From a virus, in the IMG/VR virus record IMGVR_UViG_3300049197_000009, positions 1 to 60,177 of that record: a DNA stretch of 60,177 nt; one strand, written 5' to 3'. This document shows, piece by piece, positions 8,754 to 17,368 of this stretch. The position numbers and the translations under genes are program-made. Every line of letters begins with the position of its first letter. Position 1 is the stretch's first letter. The notes below the pieces were generated by a model. The model was not told the origin of the DNA. It made no database searches and saw only the letters and a list, made by a program, of their open reading frames with translations.

Positions 8754-8784
8754 CCCGCTCCGAATCTTCGCAGCGGGTTTTTTT
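8754..8784 (+). terminator. Terminator 3 before tail tube gene
   Basis: CCCGCT stem, 12-nt loop, AGCGGG, then seven T: a clear intrinsic terminator form, 39 bases before the tail tube gene. It lies inside the longer inverted repeat 8731-8740/8790-8799. Confidence 0.7.
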
Positions 8785-8822
8785 ACGCCCCTTGCGGGCA
8801 TTTACTTTAAAGGAATATTTCC

Positions 8823-9470
8823 ATGGCGCAAGTACCGACTGGCACCGTCTTCCATATTGCATCCGCATATGGAAGCGCGGTGACCACCACCATCGTAACC
8901 AATGCAGCTGAGGCGGTCGTTACCGCTGCGGCGCACGGCTACAGCAACGGCGATTTCGTCGAAATCCTGTCCGGCTGGGGGCGCCTGAACAAGCGCGTCT
9001 TCCGCATCAAATCGGTCGCAACCAACACGATGGTGCTCGAAGGTGCCGATACCACCAGTACGACGTTCTTCTCGACCGGTACTGGCGTCGGCAGCGTGCG
9101 CAAGATTACGACCTTTACGCAAGTGAGCCAGGTCACCGCCGCGCAGTTCAGCGGCGGCGAGCCATCGGACGTTGAGTACAAATACGTCGAGTCCGACGTG
9201 AAGTACAAGATCAACGACGGCTTCGCAGCGACCAGCGGCACACTGACCCTGGATGCGGACAGCATCAGCACCGCAGGGTACACCGCCCTGAAGGCGCTGA
9301 CGGACGTGCAGACCGATACCTGCCTGAAGATGACGACCCGCTCCGGTTCGCTCGTTCTTCTGCCGTGCACTGCCGCGCTGAACGAGTCGATCAGCCTGCA
9401 AGACGGCCAGATCAACACCGTTACCGCCTCTTTCGCAGGCAACAACAGGAATACCAGGTATCAAAGCTAG
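8823..9470 (+). CDS. Major tail tube protein
   Basis: 215 residues. Tail tube subunit, recognised from its place just before the tail chaperones and from its sequence: N-terminal MAQVPTGTVFHIASAYGSA, FFSTGTGVGSVRKITTFTQVSQV, a middle SDVEYKYVESDVKYKINDG and a C-terminal INTVTASFAGNNRNTRYQS, as in siphovirus tube proteins. AAAGGAATATTTCC provides the ribosome site. It stands alone between terminator clusters, as expected for a highly expressed structural gene. Confidence 0.87.
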   Translation: MAQVPTGTVFHIASAYGSAVTTTIVTNAAEAVVTAAAHGYSNGDFVEILSGWGRLNKRVFRIKSVATNTMVLEGADTTSTTFFSTGTGVGSVRKITTFTQVSQVTAAQFSGGEPSDVEYKYVESDVKYKINDGFAATSGTLTLDADSISTAGYTALKALTDVQTDTCLKMTTRSGSLVLLPCTAALNESISLQDGQINTVTASFAGNNRNTRYQS

Positions 9471-9491
9471 TCCCTAGCTGATAAAATGGAC

Positions 9492-9525
9492 GAGCCCGCA
9501 AAGTGGTGGAACACGATGCGGGCTC
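9492..9525 (+). promoter_or_regulatory. Hairpin upstream of homing endonuclease
   Basis: Perfect 9-bp stem (GAGCCCGCA with TGCGGGCTC) and 16-nt loop, starting 22 bases after the tail tube stop. No T run follows, so it is more likely an mRNA-end or processing hairpin, or one that limits read-through expression of the endonuclease. Confidence 0.5.
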
Positions 9526-9550
9526 TAACCAATCAGCGTAAAGGCGCGTC

Positions 9551-10396
9551 ATGGCTAAAGTTAATTCTACAGCAGAAAAATATTACGGCGTTATCTACTG
9601 CATTGCGCACGTAGCGAGTGGCCGGGTCTACATCGGGCAGACTACTCGGACGGTCGAACTCCGATGGCGTCAACATCAATACTATGCCGCGACGACGCGT
9701 GTTTTCGGTTCCGCCATCCTTGAGTATGGCGCGGCGGCATTTCAGGTATCTCTGATCGCCACCGCCGAATGCAAGGCAGAGCTAGACAGGCTAGAGATTC
9801 AATTCATTAAAGAATATGACTCCGCCAATCGAGTAAATGGTTTCAACTGCGCCCTTGGTGGCGGGTCGGGCAAGCACTCCGACGAAACAAAGAAGCACAT
9901 ATCAAAAATTAAAATGGGACACCCGGTAAGTGCGGAGGCTAGACAGAAAATTTCGCTTTCGCAAATTGGCAGGACTGCGAAAGATTCAACGAAAGCGCTG
10001 CTGTCCGCAGCCAGGCTAGGCCGGAAGTTTTCACCTGAAACATGCCAGAGAATGGCCGCCGCCCAAATCGGTAAGAAACACACAGAGGAAGCCAGGAAGA
10101 AGCAATCAGAGGCCAGGAAGAAGACGTGGGAAGATCCTGCCTTGCGCGAAAAGGTCTACGCGGCTCAGATTGCTGGAAAAGCTAACCCGGAATACCGCGC
10201 TGCCGCCGCTGAAAAATCGCGGGCAATTTGGTCCGATCCTGATAAGCGTGCGGCAATGCTGAAAGCGCTTGAGGTGACACGGGAAGCTGGGAACGCAGTA
10301 AGAAAGGCTGTATGGGCCGATCCAATCAAGAAAGCCGCAAGGTTAGAAAAGATCGCCGCGACACGCGCATCAAAGAGAAGTTTAATAACTAGCTAG
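9551..10396 (+). CDS. GIY-YIG homing endonuclease with NUMOD3 repeats
   Basis: 281 residues. The GIY-YIG nuclease core is seen as YGVIYCI...GRVYIGQT (residues 12-33), with a conserved Arg in ELRWRQH and a Glu in the RLEIQF helix. Several NUMOD3-like DNA-binding repeats follow (SDETKKHISKIKMGHPVS, SPETCQRMAAAQIGKKHTEEARKK), then a basic tail with WEDP/WSDP/WADP units. It is a free-standing, Seg-type element: the tail tube gene upstream and the chaperone gene downstream both look intact, so it is not inside an intron. It would cut DNA of relatives lacking the insert and spread by repair. Confidence 0.9.
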   Translation: MAKVNSTAEKYYGVIYCIAHVASGRVYIGQTTRTVELRWRQHQYYAATTRVFGSAILEYGAAAFQVSLIATAECKAELDRLEIQFIKEYDSANRVNGFNCALGGGSGKHSDETKKHISKIKMGHPVSAEARQKISLSQIGRTAKDSTKALLSAARLGRKFSPETCQRMAAAQIGKKHTEEARKKQSEARKKTWEDPALREKVYAAQIAGKANPEYRAAAAEKSRAIWSDPDKRAAMLKALEVTREAGNAVRKAVWADPIKKAARLEKIAATRASKRSLITS

Positions 10397-10419
10397 TACC
10401 GCCATCGCGCGGAGCTAAA

Positions 10420-10452
10420 GCCAGTCCTGAGAAATCACGGCTGGCCTTTTTT
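10420..10452 (+). terminator. Terminator 1 after homing endonuclease
   Basis: GCCAGTC stem, 12-nt loop, GGCTGGC, C, then six T. Confidence 0.7.
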
Positions 10453-10479
10453 CGTCCCTCACTTAATTTCGTTGTCCTG

Positions 10480-10500
10480 CCTCGCTTCTGCGGGGCTTTT
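10480..10500 (+). terminator. Terminator 2 after homing endonuclease
   Basis: CCTCGC stem, TTCT loop, GCGGGG, then C and four T. Confidence 0.5.
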
Positions 10501-10513
10501 GCGCTTGTGCGCA

Positions 10514-10545
10514 ACCCGCTTGGTCGCACCTCGTCGGGTCTTTTT
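10514..10545 (+). terminator. Terminator 3 before tail chaperone
   Basis: ACCCG stem, 16-nt loop, CGGGT, C and five T. Last of three tandem hairpins in the 171-bp gap before the tail chaperone gene. Confidence 0.5.
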
Positions 10546-10567
10546 CACCAACTAGAAAGACAATATC

Positions 10568-10882
10568 ATGGCAAAGAAACTATCACTCAATATCGCCCCG
10601 ACTTTCAAGGGCATGGTCGCAATCCCGGTCCCTGGCGACAAAGCCGCAGACGTTGAATTCACCTTCAAGCACCGCGAGCGTCCGGACTTCAAAGAGTTCA
10701 TGGAAAACCTGCCTGGCCGCGACGATCTCGACGTGATCCTCGATGTCGTCAGCGCATGGGACTTGGACGACCCGTTCGACAAGGATGCGGTCGATAAGCT
10801 GCTCAAGCGCTACATGGGCTCGGCCCGCGCCATCCTGAATCACTACATCGAAGAATCAGCCGGGGTCCGAGTAAAAAACTAA
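10568..10882 (+). CDS. Tail assembly chaperone (G-like)
   Basis: 104 residues (MAKKLSLNIAPTFKGMVAIPVPG...). In siphoviruses this protein and its frameshifted longer form coat the tape measure protein and recruit tail tube subunits. Acidic, with no membrane segment. The last codons are GTA AAA AAC TAA, a canonical A AAA AAC slippery heptamer directly before the stop, so a fraction of ribosomes should shift -1 into the next reading frame. Confidence 0.9.
   Translation: MAKKLSLNIAPTFKGMVAIPVPGDKAADVEFTFKHRERPDFKEFMENLPGRDDLDVILDVVSAWDLDDPFDKDAVDKLLKRYMGSARAILNHYIEESAGVRVKN
10873..10879 (+). other. Programmed -1 ribosomal frameshift site (A AAA AAC)
   Basis: The heptamer is in the correct phase (codons AAA AAC in frame zero), immediately before the stop codon. 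After a -1 slip, reading resumes at 10879 and enters the frame of the ATG at 10900 with no stop between. The fusion would be 209 aa, analogous to lambda gpG-T. Confidence 0.9.
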
Positions 10883-10899
10883 GGCAGCTTGCACAGTCC

Positions 10900-11196
10900 A
10901 TGTATCAGTCGCTTCCCTCTGCGGAGGAGGCGGCTGCGGCGGGCTTCACACCCGAGGACTATGCAAGCGAGCCGGTAGATGTGTTCGCGGAGAACGCGAC
11001 GCCCTACGCGCTGTTCTGCTACATGCAGACACAGTGGACTTACTCGATGGCCGGCGCGATGGGCCTGAAATACGAAGTGATGCATCACAAGATGGATCGC
11101 ATGAAATTATCCGCCGAGGACTATGAAGACCTCGAAGCAGATATCAGGGTGATGGAGTTCGCCGCCCTTGAAGAAATGCACCGGAAGAAGACTTAA
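10900..11196 (+). CDS. Tail assembly chaperone, T-like frameshift extension
   Basis: 98 codons from the ATG at 10900, but more likely made as the C-terminal half of the -1 frameshift product, since the frame is open back to the slip site. The sequence (PSAEEAAAAGFTPEDYASEPVDVFAENATPYALFCYMQTQW...) resembles the DUF1799-type tail chaperone domain. It has a weak ribosome site of its own, which supports frameshift expression. Confidence 0.85.
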   Translation: MYQSLPSAEEAAAAGFTPEDYASEPVDVFAENATPYALFCYMQTQWTYSMAGAMGLKYEVMHHKMDRMKLSAEDYEDLEADIRVMEFAALEEMHRKKT

Positions 11197-11200
11197 CTAA

Positions 11201-11219
11201 ACCCGCTTCGGCGGGTTTT
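11201..11219 (+). terminator. Terminator before tape measure gene
   Basis: ACCCGC-TTCG-GCGGGT perfect stem with a very stable UUCG loop, followed by a short T run, between chaperone stop and tape measure start. A related, mutated copy is at 19105-19127. Confidence 0.65.
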
Positions 11220-11234
11220 CTATTGGGCTTGCCA

Positions 11235-14200
11235 ATGTCAGAAATTACCAACAGCGCGACGATCAAAGTCAGGGTCGATGGGAGTGAGGTCGAATCAGGC
11301 CTTGCTAAAATCGATGCTGCCGCCGCCAAGACTGGCAAGACAATCGGCGGACTTGGCGGAACCGATTCGTTTAAGCCACTTGGCGAGGGCGCTGAGAAGG
11401 CATCGAAGTCGGTTGAGATTGCAAGCCGAAACCTCATCGGCTCGATTCAGCGGCAGCAAGCCGCCCTTGAAGCTGGCGGTCGCTCGACTGCGGCGTATTA
11501 CGAAACCCTGGCAAAGAGCAAGGGCATCCCTGTTGCCGACATCGCGCCGTATTTGGCGAGCCTTAAGGCTGTCGAAGCCGCGCAGAAGGCCGCAACCGCC
11601 TCCGTTGGTGCGGGCGTGCCAGTCGTCCAAAAACTTGGCGTGTCGGCAGCGCAAACCGCAGCCGCCCTCCGTGGCGTGCCAGCGCAATTCACCGATATCA
11701 TCACCAGCCTTCAGGGCGGGCAAGCCCCGCTGACGGTCTTCCTGCAACAGGGCGGCCAGCTCAAGGATATGTTCGGCGGCGCAGGTAACGCCGCAAAGGC
11801 GCTTAGCGGATACGTCCTCGGCCTCATCAATCCATTCACGGTCGGCGCTGCCGCTGTTGGAGTGCTGGCGTACGCCTATAGTCAGGGCGCAGCGGAAGCG
11901 AAAGAGTTCAACAAACAGATCATCCTGACGAACAACGCTGCTGGTGCCACCGCAAGCAGCGCGGCATCGTCGGCCCGTGCAATCGCGCAGATCACCGGCA
12001 CCCAAGGCGCAGCCGCCGAGGCTGTCGCAGCCCTTCTTGCAACTGGACGTGTCGCGGCTAGCGATATGACTCGCTTCGGGGAAGTCGCAATCCGAATTCA
12101 GCGCGAGCTTGGGATTGAGGTAGCCGATACCGCGAAGCAGTTTGCCAATTTGCGCAACGATCCAGTCAAAGCGCTCAAAGAGCTCAACGATAGCTATCAC
12201 TTCGTAACCGCATCAACTTACGAGCAAATTAAAGCGCTTCATGATCAAGGTCGCGAAACCGAGGCTGGCATTGCGGCGCAACAGGCATATGCGAGCGCCT
12301 TTGATGATGTAACAAAACGCCTTGAGGCCAATGTCGGGAAGGTTGAAAAGGCTTGGCGCGGCGCTAAGGACTCGGCTAAAAGCGCATGGGATTCATTCCT
12401 CGACATTGGACGGGGTGACACCGAGTCCGGCAAGTTGAGTCTGCTATCGCAGCGCATCGCCAATAGGCAAGGAATGCTGAGCGACAGGCGTGCTCGTACA
12501 GGCGTCCAAGACGATGACGTAACGCGAACAGCGGAATCGGAACTGGCGGCAATGCGCCGAGAGCAGGAGTTGTTGCAGGCGAACGTGCGCGAGCAAAACC
12601 GTGCCAATGACGCCAAGGCCGCATCCGTTCAACTCGAAGCCGACAAAATCCGATGGATGGACCTTGGCGACCAGTATCTAAACAAAGAAGCAAAGATGCG
12701 CAAGGAGATTCTGGCCGCTCAGAATCTCGGGAAAACCGCGCATATCGATCAACTGGAAGTTGAAAAGCGCATTGCGGCAATCCGTGAGAAGTACACCACG
12801 AAAGCCCCCAAGCCGAAAAAGACTACCGACGAGTTCGCCCACTTGATGAATAAGATCAACGGCAAAGACCTTGGCGTTGATGCAGATTTCGAGAAGAACG
12901 TCGGCACCCTATCGTCAGCATATGCGTCTGGGCGAATTGGGCTTGAGTCGTACATGAGGTCGCTGGGCAACTACATCTCCCAGCAAAAATTTGCAATCGA
13001 TGGGGAAAAGGAGCGTCAAAAATCAATCGAAAATGTTCAAAAGGCCATCGCAGAGCGCGATTCCGAGGCTGCAACCTACCTTGCAAATCTGGACAAGGAA
13101 GTGCTCAGCAATGAGCGCCTGGTTCAATTGTTCGACAAGTCCAAACAGGCCATTGAACTTGAGACCATCGCGCGCCTTGAGAACGACCTAGCGAACCGTC
13201 AAGCGAACGAATACGACGAGAAAAAGGTCGCATCGCTTGAGCGTGAGATTGCCGCCCGCAAAGCTAATGCTGCGGCGCTTGGCGGCATCGACGCCAAAGA
13301 AGCGCTCAAGAAGGCTAGCGATGACTTGGATAAGTTCCTTGATCCAGCAAAGGCACAAAGCTTTGGCGATGCCTTGCGTGGCGCGTTCGGCAAGGCTGGC
13401 GACTCCTTAGTCAAGTTGACCTCGACTCTGCAATCCTACGGCATCAAGCAGGCCGAGATAGAGAAGCAGCGCGCGAACGCGGAGAAACTGCGGACTGCTG
13501 GCGGCAGCGAGGTGGAGTACCGCGAGCGCCTGGCGAAGCTTTCCAAGATGGATGTGCAAAATCGGCTTGCTGGTTATGGCGATATGACCGCCGCTGCCGC
13601 TGGTTTCTTCGATGAGCAAAGCCGTGGCTACAAAGCACTTCAGGCGGCATCACAAGTCTTTCACGCTGCCGAATTGGCGATGACGCTGGCAGAGTTGATC
13701 CCGAAAGGCATCAGTGCGGTTTTGACTCAAGGCAAAGGCGATCCATATTCTGCGTTCGCCCGCATGGCCGCTATGGCCGCCATCGTTACCGGCCTTGGCG
13801 TTGCTATTGGTGGCGTCGGCTCTGGGCCGGGGAAATCGGCTGCCGACGCGCAAAAGGCTCAAGGCACCGGAACCGTCCTTGGCGACATTGGCACAAAAAA
13901 CGTTGACGGCACTACCAGCTATAGCATTAAGTCCGACTCCATCATCAGGTCGCTCGCAGCACTTGAGAAAAACACGTACCAAAATCTAGACTATAGCGCT
14001 GGCATGCTATCTGCTCTGCGCAATATTGAATCGTCAATGGCCGGGCTTGGCAATCTTATTTCCCGCACGGACGGCCTAACCGAAGGCACTGGTTTCGGCA
14101 TCCTTACCGGACAAATATCTGGTAAGGGCGCGGCAACTGATGTCATCTCGAAGGTGATGACCGAGGTTACCAAGGGCCTGTTTGGCCCCGGTCTTGGCGA

Positions 14201-16472
14201 TAAAATCGCAGGCGCCATCAATAACCTCTGGGGCAAGACGACTCAATCAATCGTCGACTCTGGCATCAGCTTCGGCGGCTCACTCAACGCACTTCAGGCC
14301 GGTCAAGGTTTTAACCAGTACGCCAGCGTCGATACGACAAAATCGAGCTTCTTCGGCCTTGCGAAGAAGGTAACGAACAATGTGCAAACCCAAGGCCTCA
14401 GCACCGAACTGGCGAACCAGTTCGCTCTGATTTTTACCAACCTCGAAGAATCGCTCAAGCAGGCCGCTATTGGTATGGGTGTCGGCGCTGATTACGTGGC
14501 CAGCGCACTTGACAAGCTTGTCATTGATGTTTCAACACTGTCGCTCAAAGGCCTGAAAGGCGATGAGCTTACATCTGCATTGAATGCGGTTGTATCGAAG
14601 GCGCTCGACCAGATCAGCGCCGCCGCCTTCCCGGCGTTCCAGCAATTCCAAAAGGTGGGCGAGGGTTACGCTGAAACTGTACTTCGAATCGCCAACGATT
14701 TCGTCGCCATTGATACAGTGTTCGCATCGTTCGGCAAGACCTTCGGTCAAATCGGCTTGGAATCGGTTTCTGCCCGCGAGCGCCTAATCGAGATGGCCGG
14801 CGGCTTGGACAAATTTACTTCGCAGGGCGAATACTTCCTGACGAACTTCTTCACGGATGCCGAGCAGGCGGCTAAGCTGCGCGCCCGCATCGATCCTACG
14901 TTGTCGCAGTTCGGGCTGAGCACCGAAGGCGAGGGCGCTAGCAAGGCCTTCCGCGATGTCGTTGTCGGCCTCGATACCACGACCGAGGCAGGGGCAAGGG
15001 CTTACTCCTCATTGATGGCGATTGCCCCAGCCTTCAACGCTGTGATCAAGGCCGCCCAAGGCGCAGCCGATGAGCGCCGTGGATTGCAAGAGCAACTGGA
15101 CGCACTCACGCTCACCTCGACGCAGCGCCTTGAGCAGCAACGCAATGCCCTGCACGAGAGCAATCGCGCGCTGTTCGATAACATCCAGGCGATCAACGCT
15201 ACCGCTGCTGCAATCTCGTCCATCAAGGAGGCTGCTGGAACCTTGCTGGGTGGTGTGGACAATGCCCTTTCGGTGGTGCAGACGAGCGTTAATGCGGAGA
15301 AGGACGCCGAGAACAAGGCTAGGACGCTTCGCCTCAAGGCCGTTCAAGATGTGATCGACGTTGAAACGGCGGCGCTGCAAAAGTACAAGACGCTTTCGGA
15401 CGCCCTGCGATCCTCTCTCGATCAGATTTCAGTGCCAGGCAATGCCAGAGGCGACCGCGCCGCCGCACAGGCGCAGATTCAGACTGCACTGGCGATTGCT
15501 CGCGCTGGCGGCGGTCTGCCGACAACCGAAGGCCTTCGCGGCGCGTTGTCTACGCTTTCGCGCGATTCTTCAAGCCTGTTCTCCAATCTGGTTGACTTCC
15601 AGATCGATGCCGCCCGCACGCGCACCGCCTTGGGTGATCTTGCCGACCTCACCGATGGCCAGATCAGTATTGAGGAGCAAACGCTAAGGACGCTGAACGC
15701 ACAAAAAGACGCTATCGATAGGGCTAGCAACGCCGAAATTGAGCGTCTCAGCGCAATCTATTCCGAAGCGCAGAAGCAGGTTAATTTCCTCAAGGGGATT
15801 GACGCCAATACAAAGTCGGTTGCAGAGGCGATGATTGGCTTGGCTGATGCGATTAAAGCGGCGCAGGCAAACCCTGTTGTGACAGGGACGCCAGCCATTT
15901 CGCAAGCGTACAAGGATTATCTTGGCCGCGCTCCTGATGCCACCGGGCTCGAGTTTTTCACGAATCAGGCAGCAGGCGGCGTTCCAATCGCCGACATCGT
16001 AAGCCAGATCGCGAATAGCGCAGAGGCTAAGGCTCAAAGCCTGTTCCAAGACGTGCTTGGTCGTGCCGGTGATGCTGCTGGTGTTCAGTATTGGACGCAG
16101 GCGTTGGCTAGCGGGATGTCGCTGGAAACGGCTCGCATGCTGTTTATGCAGAGCGACGAGTACAAGAAGCTTCACCCGCTTAGCTCTGGCACCAACAGTG
16201 TCCCAAGGGACCGCATTGCCCTCATTCACGAGGGTGAGCGCGTCATCCCTCCAGCCGATAACCGCGAGCTGATGTTGAGGCTTCGCAATCCAAGCGGAAA
16301 CAACGAGGCACTTGTATCTGAGATTCGCGCGTTGCGTGCGGAGCTCGCCGCGTCTAATTCATCCAGGGGGGCCGAGGGAGTAGCTATCGCACAGAACACT
16401 CGTAAAACGCTAGCCGTTCTTGAGCGACTCATGCCGGATGGCGATGCACTGCAAACGAGGGCTATTGCATGA
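11235..16472 (+). CDS. Tail tape measure protein with C-terminal DUF4214-like repeats
   Basis: 1,745 residues from the ATG at 11235 (MSEITNSATIKVRVDGSEVESGL), preferred to an in-frame TTG at 11223. It sets tail length and probably helps DNA entry. N-terminal 400 residues resemble lambda-H-type tape measures (PLTVFLQQGGQLKDMFGG, GQETEAGIAAQQAYA-like segment). There are long coiled-coil stretches and Gly/Ala-rich hydrophobic segments near residues 205-220 and 850-880. Near residue 1560 are two units, YLGRAPDATGLEFF and VLGRAGDAAGVQYW, resembling DUF4214. The C-terminal VPRDRIALIHEGERVIPPADNREL is common at the ends of tape measures. At about 0.15 nm per residue the tail would be near 260 nm (rule of thumb). 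Confidence 0.93.
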   Translation: MSEITNSATIKVRVDGSEVESGLAKIDAAAAKTGKTIGGLGGTDSFKPLGEGAEKASKSVEIASRNLIGSIQRQQAALEAGGRSTAAYYETLAKSKGIPVADIAPYLASLKAVEAAQKAATASVGAGVPVVQKLGVSAAQTAAALRGVPAQFTDIITSLQGGQAPLTVFLQQGGQLKDMFGGAGNAAKALSGYVLGLINPFTVGAAAVGVLAYAYSQGAAEAKEFNKQIILTNNAAGATASSAASSARAIAQITGTQGAAAEAVAALLATGRVAASDMTRFGEVAIRIQRELGIEVADTAKQFANLRNDPVKALKELNDSYHFVTASTYEQIKALHDQGRETEAGIAAQQAYASAFDDVTKRLEANVGKVEKAWRGAKDSAKSAWDSFLDIGRGDTESGKLSLLSQRIANRQGMLSDRRARTGVQDDDVTRTAESELAAMRREQELLQANVREQNRANDAKAASVQLEADKIRWMDLGDQYLNKEAKMRKEILAAQNLGKTAHIDQLEVEKRIAAIREKYTTKAPKPKKTTDEFAHLMNKINGKDLGVDADFEKNVGTLSSAYASGRIGLESYMRSLGNYISQQKFAIDGEKERQKSIENVQKAIAERDSEAATYLANLDKEVLSNERLVQLFDKSKQAIELETIARLENDLANRQANEYDEKKVASLEREIAARKANAAALGGIDAKEALKKASDDLDKFLDPAKAQSFGDALRGAFGKAGDSLVKLTSTLQSYGIKQAEIEKQRANAEKLRTAGGSEVEYRERLAKLSKMDVQNRLAGYGDMTAAAAGFFDEQSRGYKALQAASQVFHAAELAMTLAELIPKGISAVLTQGKGDPYSAFARMAAMAAIVTGLGVAIGGVGSGPGKSAADAQKAQGTGTVLGDIGTKNVDGTTSYSIKSDSIIRSLAALEKNTYQNLDYSAGMLSALRNIESSMAGLGNLISRTDGLTEGTGFGILTGQISGKGAATDVISKVMTEVTKGLFGPGLGDKIAGAINNLWGKTTQSIVDSGISFGGSLNALQAGQGFNQYASVDTTKSSFFGLAKKVTNNVQTQGLSTELANQFALIFTNLEESLKQAAIGMGVGADYVASALDKLVIDVSTLSLKGLKGDELTSALNAVVSKALDQISAAAFPAFQQFQKVGEGYAETVLRIANDFVAIDTVFASFGKTFGQIGLESVSARERLIEMAGGLDKFTSQGEYFLTNFFTDAEQAAKLRARIDPTLSQFGLSTEGEGASKAFRDVVVGLDTTTEAGARAYSSLMAIAPAFNAVIKAAQGAADERRGLQEQLDALTLTSTQRLEQQRNALHESNRALFDNIQAINATAAAISSIKEAAGTLLGGVDNALSVVQTSVNAEKDAENKARTLRLKAVQDVIDVETAALQKYKTLSDALRSSLDQISVPGNARGDRAAAQAQIQTALAIARAGGGLPTTEGLRGALSTLSRDSSSLFSNLVDFQIDAARTRTALGDLADLTDGQISIEEQTLRTLNAQKDAIDRASNAEIERLSAIYSEAQKQVNFLKGIDANTKSVAEAMIGLADAIKAAQANPVVTGTPAISQAYKDYLGRAPDATGLEFFTNQAAGGVPIADIVSQIANSAEAKAQSLFQDVLGRAGDAAGVQYWTQALASGMSLETARMLFMQSDEYKKLHPLSSGTNSVPRDRIALIHEGERVIPPADNRELMLRLRNPSGNNEALVSEIRALRAELAASNSSRGAEGVAIAQNTRKTLAVLERLMPDGDALQTRAIA

Positions 16473-17368
16473 AGATTATCCAGCCCACAACCCTAACGAC
16501 GGCAATGCTGGTCAGTAGCACCGTCCCGGAAGCCGACTATCCGGCGTGGTCTGCCGGTACGGCGTATTCGGTCGCAGATAAGGTGATTCGCACTAGCACC
16601 CACCGCATCTATCAACGACTGGTTGCTGGGACTACCGCCACAGCACCGGAAAGCGATGCGGTCAACTGGCTTGACATCGCCCCGACGAATCGATGGGCCA
16701 AGTACGACGACAAGGTGGGTACGGTCACGACCGCAGCCACCACCATGACGGACGTGCTGACTGCTGGCAGCGTGGGCGGCATCGCCCTCTTTGAGCTTGT
16801 CGGGCGTACTGGTGTGGTCTCGATGAAAGATGCGCCGGGCGGCACGACGGTCTACAGCCGCACGCTCGATCTGGACGGCACGATTGTGCTGGACGTGTTC
16901 GACTGGTTCTTTGCCGACTACGAGCAATTGTCGGACATCGTTTTGACCGACCTCCCGGCGCAGTTCACTAGCGCGGAGCTCACGGTAACGATTACCGCGA
17001 CTAGTGGAAACGTGTCGTGCGGCGTGTGTAAGCCCGGCCTGGTAATAGACATTGGAAACACGCTCGCAGGCGCCAAGGTCGGCATCATCAACTATGACGG
17101 CAAAGACACCGATGTATTCGGAAATGTCTACATCGTGTCGCGCACTTTCAGCAAGCGCGGGTCGTTCGATGTCGTCACGCAGAAGGCGAGCTTCAACAGA
17201 ATTTTCCGCCGCCTCGCCGCGCTCCGTGGAACGCCGTGCATCTACGTCGGAACCGAGTCCGCAGGCATGGAGCCGCTGCTGATTTACGGATTCTTCCGAG
17301 ACTTCAGTATCGATGTTGCCTACTTCTCCCATCACCACTGCTCCCTTGAAATCGAAGGACTTATCTAA
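16469..17368 (+). CDS. Tail tip protein with chitin-binding-like N-terminus
   Basis: 299 residues, ATGA-coupled to the tape measure gene. Residues 20-70 (DYPAWSAGTAYSVADKVIRTSTHRIYQRL) resemble a CBM5/12-type W-xxG-xxY-xxGDxV carbohydrate-binding module. The rest is beta-rich and ends ESAGMEPLLIYGFFRDFSIDV...CSLEIEGLI. Its place directly after the tape measure suggests the distal tail/baseplate hub. Confidence 0.7.
   Translation: MKIIQPTTLTTAMLVSSTVPEADYPAWSAGTAYSVADKVIRTSTHRIYQRLVAGTTATAPESDAVNWLDIAPTNRWAKYDDKVGTVTTAATTMTDVLTAGSVGGIALFELVGRTGVVSMKDAPGGTTVYSRTLDLDGTIVLDVFDWFFADYEQLSDIVLTDLPAQFTSAELTVTITATSGNVSCGVCKPGLVIDIGNTLAGAKVGIINYDGKDTDVFGNVYIVSRTFSKRGSFDVVTQKASFNRIFRRLAALRGTPCIYVGTESAGMEPLLIYGFFRDFSIDVAYFSHHHCSLEIEGLI

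Noticed and set aside
9471-10567. Group I intron in the tail tube gene carrying the GIY-YIG endonuclease
   Set aside because: The tail tube protein ends naturally and no coding continuation follows the endonuclease; no intron core elements were recognised.
16493-17338. 281-aa minus-strand ORF opposite the tail tip gene
   Set aside because: Mirror of a real gene in G+C-rich DNA; Arg/His-rich and without a start site in context.
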